Shown in pieces: positions 37,695 to 46,421 of a stretch of DNA of 64,000 bases. The notes under the pieces were generated by a model, which was given only the letters and a program-made list of their open reading frames with translations, ran no database searches and was not told the DNA's origin. Position 1 is the stretch's first letter. Every line of letters begins with the position of its first letter. The DNA comes from Imtechella halotolerans. GTDB lineage: Bacteria > Bacteroidota > Bacteroidia > Flavobacteriales > Flavobacteriaceae. The stretch lies in contig NZ_CP117969.2 of NCBI RefSeq assembly GCF_028743515.2, positions 555,001-619,000 of the forward strand, written 5' to 3'. Position numbers and translations under genes: made by a program.

Positions 37695-38660
37695 ATGAAT
37701 AAGAATCGATATAGAAGCCCTTTTCAACGCCTTTTCCAGCAGAAGAAATCGGTAGTATTCACTTTTTTTCTGATTTTTTCTGTAGTTTCTTGGATGTTTA
37801 CAAAATTATCTAAGACCTACCAAAAGGAGATGACCTTTACCGTTCATTACGGAGAACTTCCAAAGGGTCTTTATATAAATGGAGACAAATCAACCCAAAT
37901 AAAGGCAACGGTGCAGTCCACTGGATTTGTATTGGTGCGTTATTCCCTGAGACGTCCTAATTTACAGATGTCTCATAATCAATTAAGAGAAAAAGACAGC
38001 AGGTATTATTTATTATCAGACCAATTGCTGCAACCCCTTCGAGATCATTTATTTTCAAGGATTGAAGTCAGGGGGATTGAGCCTGATACGGTTTGGATAC
38101 CTATTGAGGAATTGCATACAAAGAAGGTACCTGTAAAACCGAATGTAAGTATCGGTTTTGAAACGGGATATCAACTTACCAGGCCTTTTACCGTAGAACC
38201 TGATTCAGTTACCATTTATGGCAATTCTGCACTGCTAGAAGAGACCTGGTATGTAGAGACTCAAGCCACGAAATTGCGCAAGGTGAAAAGTTCATTTGAA
38301 GAAGAAGTGAAATTAATTACGCCAAGTAAAGCAACCTTTTCATTACATCCGCATCAAGTAAAGATAAAGGGAGATGTAAGTAAGGTAAGTGAACGTGTGA
38401 TTAAGGTTTCAATTACCCCTAAAAATTTGCCAGAGAGTTCACAGGTTCGTTTATTTCCTTCAGAAGTAGACATACTTTGCACAGGAAGTATTAGTAATCT
38501 TAAAGAGTTAACTGCTCAGCAGATAAAGGTAATCGCGGATTTTGAACAGAAAAGTAACGATGGACAACGGGTTATGCTTTCCATTACGACCAAACCGGAA
38601 CATATTAGAGCTGTTTTTTTAAAAGAAGCTGAGGTTAATTTCTTAATACGAAAACAATGA
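37695..38660 (+). CDS. YbbR-domain protein
   Basis: A 321-residue protein with one N-terminal transmembrane helix (about 21-40) and a periplasmic part made of YbbR-like beta-sheet repeats (FTVHYGELPKGLYINGD; KKVPVKPNVSIGFETGYQLTRPFTVEPDSVTIYG). In Firmicutes YbbR/CdaR partners the cyclic-di-AMP synthase CdaA; no cdaA is in the window, so that link cannot be tested here. It starts right after the glycosyltransferase stop and overlaps coaE (ATGA). Confidence 0.82.
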   Translation: MNKNRYRSPFQRLFQQKKSVVFTFFLIFSVVSWMFTKLSKTYQKEMTFTVHYGELPKGLYINGDKSTQIKATVQSTGFVLVRYSLRRPNLQMSHNQLREKDSRYYLLSDQLLQPLRDHLFSRIEVRGIEPDTVWIPIEELHTKKVPVKPNVSIGFETGYQLTRPFTVEPDSVTIYGNSALLEETWYVETQATKLRKVKSSFEEEVKLITPSKATFSLHPHQVKIKGDVSKVSERVIKVSITPKNLPESSQVRLFPSEVDILCTGSISNLKELTAQQIKVIADFEQKSNDGQRVMLSITTKPEHIRAVFLKEAEVNFLIRKQ

Positions 38661-39247
38661 TTGTAGGTCTTACCGGTGGAATAGGAAGTGGTAAAACAAC
38701 CGTAGCTCGCATGTTTGCTAATTTGGGAGTACCTGTGTATATAGCCGATAAAGAGGCAGCGGATCTAATGGAAACATCCTCTGAAATCCGTACTGAAATA
38801 ATAAAGTTATTGGGAGAGCAGGCTTATAATGGAACGCTTCCTAATAGAGCTTTTATTGCGGATAATGTATTCGTAAATAGTGATAAGTTAGCCAGGTTGA
38901 ATGCTATTATTCACCCCAGAGTGCAGCAACATTTTTTAGATTGGGTGCGCGGGCAGAAGGCTCCTTATGTGATTAAAGAAGCTGCCATCTTATTTGAAAG
39001 TGGTTCCTATAAAAACTGCGATAAGATTATCACAGTTACCGCACCTTTAGAGGTTCGTATTCATAGAGTTGTCTCTCGTGATGGGGTTACTCAACAAGCG
39101 GTGGAAAGTAGAATAAACCATCAATGGGATGAATCAAAAAAAGTAGCTTTATCCGATTACGTGATTGAGAATATTCTGATTGAAAATACTGAAAAGGAAG
39201 TAGAAGACATTCATAGAAAGCTTCTCCTTCTGTCTGAAACATATTAA
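38657..39247 (+). CDS. coaE: dephospho-CoA kinase
   Basis: CoaE phosphorylates the 3'-OH of dephospho-CoA in the last step of coenzyme A synthesis. The 196-residue P-loop kinase starts MIVGLTGGIGSGKTTVARMFANLGVPVYIADKEAADLM, the complete CoaE signature, followed by IHPRVQQHF and IKEAAILFESG. Translationally coupled to the YbbR gene (ATGA overlap). Intact and of normal length. Confidence 0.96.
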   Translation: MIVGLTGGIGSGKTTVARMFANLGVPVYIADKEAADLMETSSEIRTEIIKLLGEQAYNGTLPNRAFIADNVFVNSDKLARLNAIIHPRVQQHFLDWVRGQKAPYVIKEAAILFESGSYKNCDKIITVTAPLEVRIHRVVSRDGVTQQAVESRINHQWDESKKVALSDYVIENILIENTEKEVEDIHRKLLLLSETY

Positions 39248-39250
39248 TAT

Positions 39251-39281
39251 TTTAACATTTGTGTTAAGGTTAGGTTAAAGG
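39251..39281 (+). promoter_or_regulatory. possible response-regulator box upstream of the two-component system
   Basis: GTTAAGG (39263-39269) and GTTAAAGG (39274-39281) are direct repeats exactly 11 bp apart, one helical turn, as OmpR/PhoB-type regulators prefer. A third TTAA lies at 39252-39255, which also forms the dyad TTAACA/TGTTAA (39252-39267). The box ends 25 nt before the -7 element, in the position of an activator site. Autoregulation by the neighbouring OmpR-type regulator is inferred. Confidence 0.4.
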
Positions 39282-39306
39282 CTATACCTACTCTTAGTGA
39301 AACACT

Positions 39307-39314
39307 TAATTTTG
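39307..39314 (+). promoter_or_regulatory. -7 promoter element for the two-component operon
   Basis: TAATTTTG, a perfect TAnnTTTG match, 5 nt before the ATG at 39320, so a near-leaderless start. No -33 TTG is apparent, which fits a promoter needing an activator. Confidence 0.5.
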
Positions 39315-39319
39315 ACTGA

Positions 39320-40888
39320 ATGAGTAAGAAGTTATTCATTTTATTAGTGATTCTGATGAGTATGTCACTTATCGGCATCATTTTTGTGCAAGGATATTGG
39401 ATTAAAACTTCCGTTGAAAATAAGGAAGAACAATTTTCATATACAGTTACGCAGGTATTGCGCAGTGTTACAGATGCTATTGAGCAGCGGGAAATACGGC
39501 AGTACTCGGATATGTTGTTGAAACTTATTGACAGTGTTGGGACCCTTAAAGAGTCTCAGGTAAGTGAATTTATTTTTATTGACAAAGACGAGAATACCAA
39601 TGAAACCTTTGTTTATTCTCATGGAATATTAGAGGAAGATTATAATATATCTTCAACGCTCTTTGATTTTACGGCCGATACATCAACCATAAAAAATTAT
39701 ACTAGTAAGCGCACTACGCAGATTATTAGGGAATCCTATGGGATCGATGGTAAGACATACACCCCAGCTGAAAAGATTACAAAACTCGGAAATTTGTCCT
39801 CTATAGATAAAGCTCAGTTTGAGGTTTCTTTTAGGGATATTGCCAATAGATTACCGATTACCAAGCGTGTTAACAGTGCTCAAATTGAGTTGTTGTTGCA
39901 GCGAGAATTGGAAAATCAGCACATTAACATTGATTTTGAATATGCAGTGCAAAGTAACGGGATGGCTACAAAGCTTCGTTCCAAGAACTTTAAACTCAAT
40001 CCTAATGTGCGCTATGCAATGCCTCTGTTTCAAAGTAATGAGGGGAAAACGAATTACGAGCTCATTGTAGACTTTCCACATAAGCGCAAGTACTTATTAT
40101 CTTCGATTATAGGAATGGCGACATTGTCAATTATTTTTACCTTGATTATTATTGTTGCTTACTCGAGTGCTTTGTACCAGTTAATGCGTCAAAAACAAAT
40201 TTCTGAAATCAAGACTGATTTCATTAATAATATGACACATGAATTTAAAACACCCATTGCAACCATTAATTTGGCGCTGGATGCGATTAAAAACCCCAAG
40301 ATTCTTGATGATACCGAAAAGGTGAAACGATACCTGCAAATGATCCGTGATGAGAATAAACGGATGCATGCACAGGTTGAAAATGTTCTTCGTATTTCTA
40401 AACTGGAAAAAAACCAGTTAGATATATCGAAAGAACCGTTGGATGCTCATGAATTGATAGAAGATGCCATCAATCATGTACAGTTATTAATAGAAGATCG
40501 GGGTGGGTATATAAGAACCCATTTCCAAGCTGAAAATGCAGATGTACTGGCCAATGATGTACATTTTACGAATGTATTGGTGAATATTCTAGATAATGCT
40601 ATTAAGTACTCTCCTAATTCACCTGAGATAGATGTTTTTACTGAAGTGGTAAAAAACAATATTATCATCAAAATTCAGGATAAGGGAGCAGGGATGAGTA
40701 AGGCAGTATTGAAGAAGGTATTTGAAAAATTTTATAGAGAACACACAGGTAATATTCACAATGTTAAAGGCCATGGTTTAGGGCTGGCATATGTGAAAAG
40801 AATTGTAGAAGATCACCAAGGCGAAGTATATGCCGAAAGTGAAAAAGAAAAAGGAAGCACTTTTACTATTAAGTTGCCATTAATATAA
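39320..40888 (+). CDS. sensor histidine kinase
   Basis: A 522-residue two-component sensor. Transmembrane helices at about 5-25 and 258-284 enclose a 230-residue periplasmic sensor region with no recognised domain. The cytoplasmic part has the H-box NNMTHEFKTPIATIN with phospho-acceptor His307, and the ATPase domain with LVNILDNAIKYS (N-box), QDKGAGMS (G1), FYREHTGNIHNVKGHGLGLAYVKRIVEDHQG (F/G2). It resembles RprX of Bacteroides by layout and partner, but the sensor part is too variable to assign. Operon with the response regulator 6 nt downstream. Confidence 0.93.
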   Translation: MSKKLFILLVILMSMSLIGIIFVQGYWIKTSVENKEEQFSYTVTQVLRSVTDAIEQREIRQYSDMLLKLIDSVGTLKESQVSEFIFIDKDENTNETFVYSHGILEEDYNISSTLFDFTADTSTIKNYTSKRTTQIIRESYGIDGKTYTPAEKITKLGNLSSIDKAQFEVSFRDIANRLPITKRVNSAQIELLLQRELENQHINIDFEYAVQSNGMATKLRSKNFKLNPNVRYAMPLFQSNEGKTNYELIVDFPHKRKYLLSSIIGMATLSIIFTLIIIVAYSSALYQLMRQKQISEIKTDFINNMTHEFKTPIATINLALDAIKNPKILDDTEKVKRYLQMIRDENKRMHAQVENVLRISKLEKNQLDISKEPLDAHELIEDAINHVQLLIEDRGGYIRTHFQAENADVLANDVHFTNVLVNILDNAIKYSPNSPEIDVFTEVVKNNIIIKIQDKGAGMSKAVLKKVFEKFYREHTGNIHNVKGHGLGLAYVKRIVEDHQGEVYAESEKEKGSTFTIKLPLI

Positions 40889-40894
40889 TAATGT

Positions 40895-41605
40895 ATGGAG
40901 ACAGCAAATAAAAAAATTCTACTTGTAGAAGATGATCCCAACTTTGGGACTGTATTAAAGGACTATTTGGCTATGAACGATTTTGATGTTGTTCTGGCGA
41001 AAAACGGTATGGAAGGATTTGAGAAGTTTCGTAAGGACAACTTTGATCTTTGTATATTGGATGTTATGATGCCATACAAGGATGGTTTTACCTTAGCCAA
41101 AGAAATTCGTGAGAAGAATGAGCATGTACCCATTATTTTCCTAACGGCTAAAACCATGAAGGAAGATGTGCTTAAAGGTTATAAATCTGGAGCGGATGAT
41201 TATCTTAATAAGCCTTTTGATTCAGAAGTGTTATTGTTAAAGATTAAAGCCATTATACAACGTAAGTCTACTGAATCAGTGGCTGAAAGTAAGCAGTTTG
41301 AGTTCCAAATTGGAAGATTTCATTTGAATTCAAAACTTCGTTTTCTGACTTTTGAAAATGAAGAGCCTATTAAATTGTCACCAAAAGAGAATGAGTTGTT
41401 GAGACTTCTTGCACTTCATGAGAATGATTTAATGCCTCGTGAATTGGCGCTGACTAAAATATGGAGAGATGATAATTATTTTACATCTCGTAGTATGGAT
41501 GTGTATATTGCCAAATTACGTAAGTATCTAAAAATGGATGAAGATGTAGAAATCATCAACATTCACGGAGAAGGTTTCCGTTTGGTAATTAAGAAAGAAG
41601 CCTAA
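40895..41605 (+). CDS. OmpR-family response regulator
   Basis: A 236-residue regulator. The receiver domain (1-120) has ILLVEDDPNF, phospho-acceptor Asp56 (LCILDVMMP), Thr in FLTAKT and the lysine of LNKPFD. The C-terminal winged helix (145-236) includes LSPKENELLRLLALHEND and SRSMDVYIAKLRKYL, as in OmpR/PhoB and the Bacteroides RprY. It pairs with the kinase immediately upstream and may bind the 11-bp-spaced repeats before that gene. Target genes unknown. Confidence 0.95.
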   Translation: METANKKILLVEDDPNFGTVLKDYLAMNDFDVVLAKNGMEGFEKFRKDNFDLCILDVMMPYKDGFTLAKEIREKNEHVPIIFLTAKTMKEDVLKGYKSGADDYLNKPFDSEVLLLKIKAIIQRKSTESVAESKQFEFQIGRFHLNSKLRFLTFENEEPIKLSPKENELLRLLALHENDLMPRELALTKIWRDDNYFTSRSMDVYIAKLRKYLKMDEDVEIINIHGEGFRLVIKKEA

Positions 41606-41626
41606 TGTAAGGTGTTTTTATAAGAC

Positions 41627-41653
41627 AAAGCCACGCAATGCGTGGCTTTTTTT
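41627..41653. terminator. bidirectional rho-independent terminator
   Basis: A 10-bp stem AAAGCCACGC/GCGTGGCTTT (41627-41636 with 41640-41649) with a 3-nt loop and a T run. It separates the response regulator from the convergent miaA and touches its stop codon. Confidence 0.85.
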
Positions 41654-42563
41654 ATGACATCCGTTCTTTGAGATAAGAAGTCACTTCATCAAGCTGTACG
41701 GGATAAGAAAACCATTGTATTTGAGGATTTCTTTTAAACCAGGTAAATTGTCTTTTGGCAAAGCGACGGGTATTCTTTTTAATTTCTTCTATTGCCTCTT
41801 CAAGACTCGATTGTTCATTGAAATAAGCGAATAACTCACGATAGCCAACCGTTTGCAAGGCATTGGTATTGCGGTAGGGCAGTAAAGACTTTACTTCTTC
41901 TACAAGTCCGCTTTGTATCATCACATCCACTCTTGTATTAATACGGTCATAGACCACTTCTCGAGGCGCTTCTAATCCCATATATAAGGTGTCAAAAGCG
42001 CGCGTGGTTGTATGTTTGTTTAAAAAAGAAGAGTAGGGCTGTCCTGAGGCCAAACATACCTCCAGGGCTCTAATAACACGTTGCGGGTTATGGATATCTA
42101 CTTTTTGAAAGTGGACAGGATCTAGTTCTGATAATTGCTTTTGTAAACCCTCAATTCCATGATCAGCTAACTGCTTGTTTAGAAATTCTCTGATTTTAGG
42201 ATCTACCTCCGGAAAGGTATCCATTCCATTTACTACGGCATCCACATACATGCCACTGCCACCTACCATGATAACCACTTTATGTTCCAGAAATAAGGTA
42301 TCCAGTAGTCCTAATGTGTCCCGTTCAAAATCGCCTACGGAGTAGGAGTCATGGATACTTTTATGTTGAATAAAATAATGAGTAGCCTCTGCAAGTTCTT
42401 CCTGGGAAGGTACTGCAGTTCCTATGGACATTTCTTTATAAAACTGTCTGGAATCTGCAGAAATGATTACTGTTTTAAAGTGTTTTGCAAGTTGGATAGC
42501 CAAGGCTGTTTTTCCAATGGCCGTAGGGCCAACTACAGCAATTAATAAGGGTTTACGCTTCAT
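41652..42563 (-). CDS. miaA: tRNA dimethylallyltransferase
   Basis: MiaA attaches dimethylallyl to N6 of A37 in tRNAs reading U-starting codons. The 303-residue protein has the P-loop VVGPTAIGKTALAIQLAK, ISADSRQFYKEMSIGTAVPS, the GGSGMY motif and the CxRxxKRQxTW-like NTRRFAKRQFTWFKRN. A longer reading frame (from 42626) would add 21 codons, but they overlap the potassium-channel gene; the start at 42563 (or the adjacent ATG 42566) gives the standard N-terminus and an 11-nt overlap with that gene. Confidence 0.95.
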   Translation of the reverse strand: MKRKPLLIAVVGPTAIGKTALAIQLAKHFKTVIISADSRQFYKEMSIGTAVPSQEELAEATHYFIQHKSIHDSYSVGDFERDTLGLLDTLFLEHKVVIMVGGSGMYVDAVVNGMDTFPEVDPKIREFLNKQLADHGIEGLQKQLSELDPVHFQKVDIHNPQRVIRALEVCLASGQPYSSFLNKHTTTRAFDTLYMGLEAPREVVYDRINTRVDVMIQSGLVEEVKSLLPYRNTNALQTVGYRELFAYFNEQSSLEEAIEEIKKNTRRFAKRQFTWFKRNPQIQWFSYPVQLDEVTSYLKERMS

Positions 42564-43395
42564 CATGTAAAGGATGTCCACAGTGATAACAATAATCAGC
42601 ATTTTCACGATGATCTTCTGTACCACAGTTTACACAGGGATTTCTTAAGTTTAAAAATAGTCCGGAATTTCGGCCTCTAGCAAATTCTGCCGTTACAATA
42701 CCAGTAGGAACCGCGATTATTCCATAACCCAGAATCATAATTAGTGACGCAATAACCTGCCCCAAGGGGGTAATGGGAGCAATATCGCCATAACCAACCG
42801 TGGTAAGGGTGACAATACACCAGTAAATACTGACAGGAATACTCGTAAAGCCGCTTGCATCTCCTTCAATGACGTACATGAGGGATCCAAGTAAGATACA
42901 TACCACCAGGACAAAATAGATAAATACAATGATTTTAGTACGACTGGCTTTTATAGCAAGTTTTAATTCAGAGGCCTGGCCTGTAAAATGCACTAAATTT
43001 AGGATTCTGAAAATACGAAGTAATCTAAGGGCTCTAACCACAGCCAATACACTCGTGCCTGTCACAAAGAAGGATAGGTACATAGGGAGTATAGCGATCA
43101 GATCTATGATACCGTAAAAACTAAAAATGTATTGATGTGGTTTTTTAATGGAAATGATCCGAAGAATGTATTCAATGGTGAAAAAGATGGTTATGACCCA
43201 CTCAGAAATAATTAGAAATTGGTGAAAACGTTGGTCTACTTTGTCCACCGTTTCAAGCATAACCATTAAAACACTCAGGAGAATAAGTACCAACAGAGCG
43301 AGGTCGAAAAGTCTACCTGCAACGGTATTGGTACCGTATATAATGATGTGTACCTGTTGACGAAAAAGATCGTATTTTGATTTTAATTCTTTCAT
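42553..43395 (-). CDS. voltage-gated-type K+ channel with C-terminal zinc ribbon
   Basis: A 280-residue six-helix ion channel. S4 is recognisable as VVRALRLLRIFRILNLVHF with regularly spaced arginines, the pore as SIYWCIVTLTTVGYGDIAP with the TVGYGD selectivity filter, so it conducts K+. After S6 there is a short cytoplasmic tail ending in a zinc-ribbon-like CVNCG...CYHCG. Such a ribbon is often appended to membrane proteins of unknown regulation. Overlaps the start of miaA. Prokaryotic Kv-like channels; physiological role not deducible. Confidence 0.92.
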   Translation of the reverse strand: MKELKSKYDLFRQQVHIIIYGTNTVAGRLFDLALLVLILLSVLMVMLETVDKVDQRFHQFLIISEWVITIFFTIEYILRIISIKKPHQYIFSFYGIIDLIAILPMYLSFFVTGTSVLAVVRALRLLRIFRILNLVHFTGQASELKLAIKASRTKIIVFIYFVLVVCILLGSLMYVIEGDASGFTSIPVSIYWCIVTLTTVGYGDIAPITPLGQVIASLIMILGYGIIAVPTGIVTAEFARGRNSGLFLNLRNPCVNCGTEDHRENADYCYHCGHPLHDEA

Positions 43396-43427
43396 AAATG
43401 AAGGCTTCCTCCCAAAGCTACAAAAAA

Positions 43428-44795
43428 TTAAAATCGTACAATCTTCAAAACTTTCCTTTTTCTAAGATAGGATTGAATTAGATGCCGTACATCGGGGTTG
43501 TCATCCATGGGGGTTAGCAGAGTTCTCAGGATATCAACATTGCTTAGCTGGTAGTTTAGATGAATATAGCCAAGTCCTTTGAATACCCCGTTTTCAATTA
43601 AAATAGCACTTCGTTCATCAATTTCTCGACCGTGGTCTACAAGAATCATATTTTGGCTATCAAAGCTAAATTTTTCAATAGCAAGGGTAGCTCGTTGATT
43701 GTATTCTTCAATGGATTCCTCAGATATACAGGCGCCATTACATTTTTTAACGGTATAATTAAAACAGTTCTTTCGAGCTTCTGATAACCCTAGAAATTTA
43801 TGACACAGCATAAATTCATCGGCAAGCCTGTATAGGATGTTTTTAGCCTCATGTATAGAGGCAAAAGTGGTTATGGGAGTGAGTGTATTTTTTGCAGAAA
43901 CCTTATCAATGTAAAAGGAAATATATCCTTGTTCATTAGGTTGACTGAAAAGGGCAAACGAGAATAACTTTCGTTTTCTGCTACGGTTTAATATTGGCTG
44001 GTTTTGCTTTATTTCTTCATTTTCTTTTAATAACGCAATCAGCTCATTCCCGGTTTCTTCATAAGTTACTGCCACCACTTCTCTTTGAATGCGTTTTGCT
44101 TTAGAAGAACTGCCTGTGAAGTGTTGATTCACTCTTCTTTTAATGTTATTACTTTTGCCGATATAGATGATTTCACCATCTTCTCTATGAATATAATAAA
44201 CACCAGTATTCGTAGGCAATTGGTGCACTATATCTAATAACTTAGGCGCCATTTGCTGTTGCAGATCTGTCTTTACAGCCTCTCTGATGATAGTTTTAGA
44301 AGTATCCTTGTCAATTAAAAGCTTGAAGAGTCTTAAAGTGGCCTGTGCATCGCCATTGGCTCGATGCCTGTCACTCACAGGGATTCCTAAGGAGCGCACA
44401 AGCTTTCCTAGGCTATAGGATTCTTTACCAGGTAGTAGTTTTTGAGAAAGTTCCACTGTGCACAGTGTTTTTCTTTGAAATTGAAAGCCCAAGCGGCGGT
44501 ATTCGGTACTTAAAATACGGTAATCAAACTGGGCATTATGAGCCACAATAGTACAATCTTCCGTAATCTCTACAATCCGTTTGGCTACCTCATAAAATTT
44601 GGGAGCTGTTCGCAACATGGCATTATTAATCCCGGTAAGATTAACCACAAAGGGTTGTATTTCTTTTTCCGGATTCACTAGCGAGATAAATTGATCAACT
44701 ACCTTTTTACCATCGTATTTGTAGATGGCAATTTCGGTAATTCCTTCTTCATCGTATTTCCCGCCGGTTGTTTCTATGTCAAGAATAGCGTACAA
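43428..44795 (-). CDS. DnaQ-type exonuclease fused to a GIY-YIG (UvrC-like) nuclease
   Basis: A 455-residue fusion. Residues 1-165 form a DEDD 3'-5' exonuclease of the DNA polymerase III epsilon type: AILDIETTGG (ExoI), AHNAQFDYRIL (ExoII), HRANGDAQATLRLF (ExoIII, His and Asp). From about 196 a GIY-YIG domain follows (TGVYYIHREDGEIIYIGKSNNIKRRVNQHF) with ELIALLKENEEIKQNQPILNR. The last 150 residues contain a cysteine pair and resemble the central region of UvrC/Cho. Such fusions occur in Bacteroidota and actinobacteria and are thought to act in excision repair. The frame opens with TTG at 44795, the natural N-terminus MYAILDIETTGG. Confidence 0.93.
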   Translation of the reverse strand: MYAILDIETTGGKYDEEGITEIAIYKYDGKKVVDQFISLVNPEKEIQPFVVNLTGINNAMLRTAPKFYEVAKRIVEITEDCTIVAHNAQFDYRILSTEYRRLGFQFQRKTLCTVELSQKLLPGKESYSLGKLVRSLGIPVSDRHRANGDAQATLRLFKLLIDKDTSKTIIREAVKTDLQQQMAPKLLDIVHQLPTNTGVYYIHREDGEIIYIGKSNNIKRRVNQHFTGSSSKAKRIQREVVAVTYEETGNELIALLKENEEIKQNQPILNRSRKRKLFSFALFSQPNEQGYISFYIDKVSAKNTLTPITTFASIHEAKNILYRLADEFMLCHKFLGLSEARKNCFNYTVKKCNGACISEESIEEYNQRATLAIEKFSFDSQNMILVDHGREIDERSAILIENGVFKGLGYIHLNYQLSNVDILRTLLTPMDDNPDVRHLIQSYLRKRKVLKIVRF

Positions 44796-44833
44796 AAGTA
44801 TGTATAGATTTGGGCTTTATATTAAAAGTCATA

Positions 44834-44841
44834 CAAAGGTA
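44834..44841 (-). promoter_or_regulatory. -7 promoter element for the exonuclease/GIY-YIG gene
   Basis: Minus-strand TACCTTTG, a perfect TAnnTTTG match, 39 nt upstream of the start codon at 44795 and just past the YggS stop. Confidence 0.5.
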
Positions 44842-44852
44842 AAAAAACTACC

Positions 44853-45500
44853 TTATCTATGACCAAAAATACTACTTCCTATTCGCACCATGGTGCTTCC
44901 TGTTTTAATAGCTAGTTCATAATCACCGCTCATTCCCATGGATAGGGTATCTAATCCGTGGGTATTTTTATAGGTATCGAATAGATTTTTTAAAAATGTA
45001 AATTCTTTTTCAATCTGCGATTGGTTATCGGTAAAGGTTGCCATTCCCATTAGACCTTTAATCTTTACATTCGATAAGGTGCTAAGAACCTCTGGTGATA
45101 GGGCCCTGGCTAGTTCCTCTTTGTCCATACCAAATTTGGTGTCTTCTTCTGCAATATGTACCTGTAATAGACAATTGATTACACGGTTATTTTTGGCTGC
45201 CTGCTTGTTTATTTCTTTGAGAAGTTTAAGACTGTCTACACCATGAATAAGATATACGAAGGGGGCCATGTATTTGACCTTGTTCGTTTGTACATGACCA
45301 ATCATATGCCATTGGATATCTTTTGGGAGTTCTTCCCATTTGGATACCATTTCTTGAATTTTATTTTCCCCGAAATCTCGTTGTCCTGCAGTATAGGCCT
45401 CCATTAGATCACTTACGGGTTTGGTTTTAGACACTGCTACCAGCCTTACATGAGCTGGAAGCAGTGTTTGTAGATGTTGAATATTGTGGGCAATAGACAT
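44853..45500 (-). CDS. YggS family pyridoxal-phosphate-binding protein
   Basis: A 215-residue PLP-homeostasis protein of the YggS/PROSC family. The PLP lysine is in LVAVSKTKP near residue 26; FGENKIQEM, WHMIGHVQTNKVKY, HGVDSLKLLKEI and LSMGMSGDYELAIKTGSTMVRIGSSIFG are all present. It binds and buffers PLP rather than catalysing a reaction. 7 nt downstream of the 3-hydroxyacyl-CoA dehydrogenase gene. Confidence 0.94.
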   Translation of the reverse strand: MSIAHNIQHLQTLLPAHVRLVAVSKTKPVSDLMEAYTAGQRDFGENKIQEMVSKWEELPKDIQWHMIGHVQTNKVKYMAPFVYLIHGVDSLKLLKEINKQAAKNNRVINCLLQVHIAEEDTKFGMDKEELARALSPEVLSTLSNVKIKGLMGMATFTDNQSQIEKEFTFLKNLFDTYKNTHGLDTLSMGMSGDYELAIKTGSTMVRIGSSIFGHR

Positions 45501-45507
45501 AACAGTA

Positions 45508-46401
45508 TTATTTACTAGAAAACATATGAGCTACCTTTTCAGCTTTTCTGCTTTCGCTGTAATCGTAAAAACCTTCTCCTGATTTCACGCCTAATTTACC
45601 AGCCATAACCATGTTTACCAGTAAAGGGCAAGGGGCATATTTAGGATTTTTAAATCCATCATACATCACATTTAAAATGGAAAGACATACGTCAAGGCCA
45701 ATAAAGTCCGCAAGTTGTAAAGGACCCATAGGGTGAGCCATTCCCAGTTTCATTACCGTGTCAATTTCCGTTACACCGGCAACCCCATTATACAAGGTTT
45801 CGATGCTTTCATTAATCATAGGCATAAGGATACGGTTAGCAACAAAGCCCGGATAGTCGTTTACTTCAACAGGAACTTTATGTAACTGTTTGGATAAATC
45901 CATGATGGTTTGGGTAACTTCATCGCTGGTATTATACCCTCTGATGATTTCTACGAGCTTCATAATTGGCACAGGATTCATAAAATGCATTCCTATTACT
46001 TTAGTAGGTCGAGAAGTGACAGCGGCAATTTGAGTTATTGAAATAGAAGACGTATTGCTGGCAAGAATAGTATCCGGCTCACAAAGGGCATCTAATTGTT
46101 TAAATATGTGAAGTTTTAAATCTACATTTTCTGTGGCAGCTTCTACCACCAATCCTACATTTTTAACGCCTTCTTTTAAATCGGTAAAAGTGGTAATGTT
46201 TGCTAAAGTTTCCGCTTTATTTTCTGCTGATATACTGCCTTTATCAACCATACGATCAAGGTTTTTTGCTATAGTAGCCATCCCTTTTTCAAGCGCATTT
46301 TCAGAGACGTCGATAAGTTGTACTTTACATCCGAATTGGGCAAATGTATGTGCAATACCATTACCCATAGTTCCAGCTCCTATTACAGCTATGTTTTTCA
46401 T
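45508..46401 (-). CDS. 3-hydroxybutyryl-CoA dehydrogenase
   Basis: A 297-residue NAD-dependent 3-hydroxyacyl-CoA dehydrogenase. The Rossmann motif IGAGTMGNGIAHTFAQFGCKVQLID begins near residue 5, and ASNTSSISIT, IGMHFMNPVPIMKLVEII (catalytic His and Asn loop) and DYPGFVANRILMPMINESI complete the signature. Length and motifs fit the short single-domain PaaH/Hbd enzyme. It lies between a Gfo/Idh/MocA gene and yggS in a minus-strand run. Pathway (butanoate or phenylacetate) not deducible from the window. Confidence 0.93.
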   Translation of the reverse strand: MKNIAVIGAGTMGNGIAHTFAQFGCKVQLIDVSENALEKGMATIAKNLDRMVDKGSISAENKAETLANITTFTDLKEGVKNVGLVVEAATENVDLKLHIFKQLDALCEPDTILASNTSSISITQIAAVTSRPTKVIGMHFMNPVPIMKLVEIIRGYNTSDEVTQTIMDLSKQLHKVPVEVNDYPGFVANRILMPMINESIETLYNGVAGVTEIDTVMKLGMAHPMGPLQLADFIGLDVCLSILNVMYDGFKNPKYAPCPLLVNMVMAGKLGVKSGEGFYDYSESRKAEKVAHMFSSK

Positions 46402-46421
46402 AGTTTATAAACGTTTTATGG

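Noticed and set aside
42564-42626. 21-codon extension of miaA
   Set aside because: It overlaps the end of the K+ channel gene; the standard MiaA N-terminus begins at 42563.
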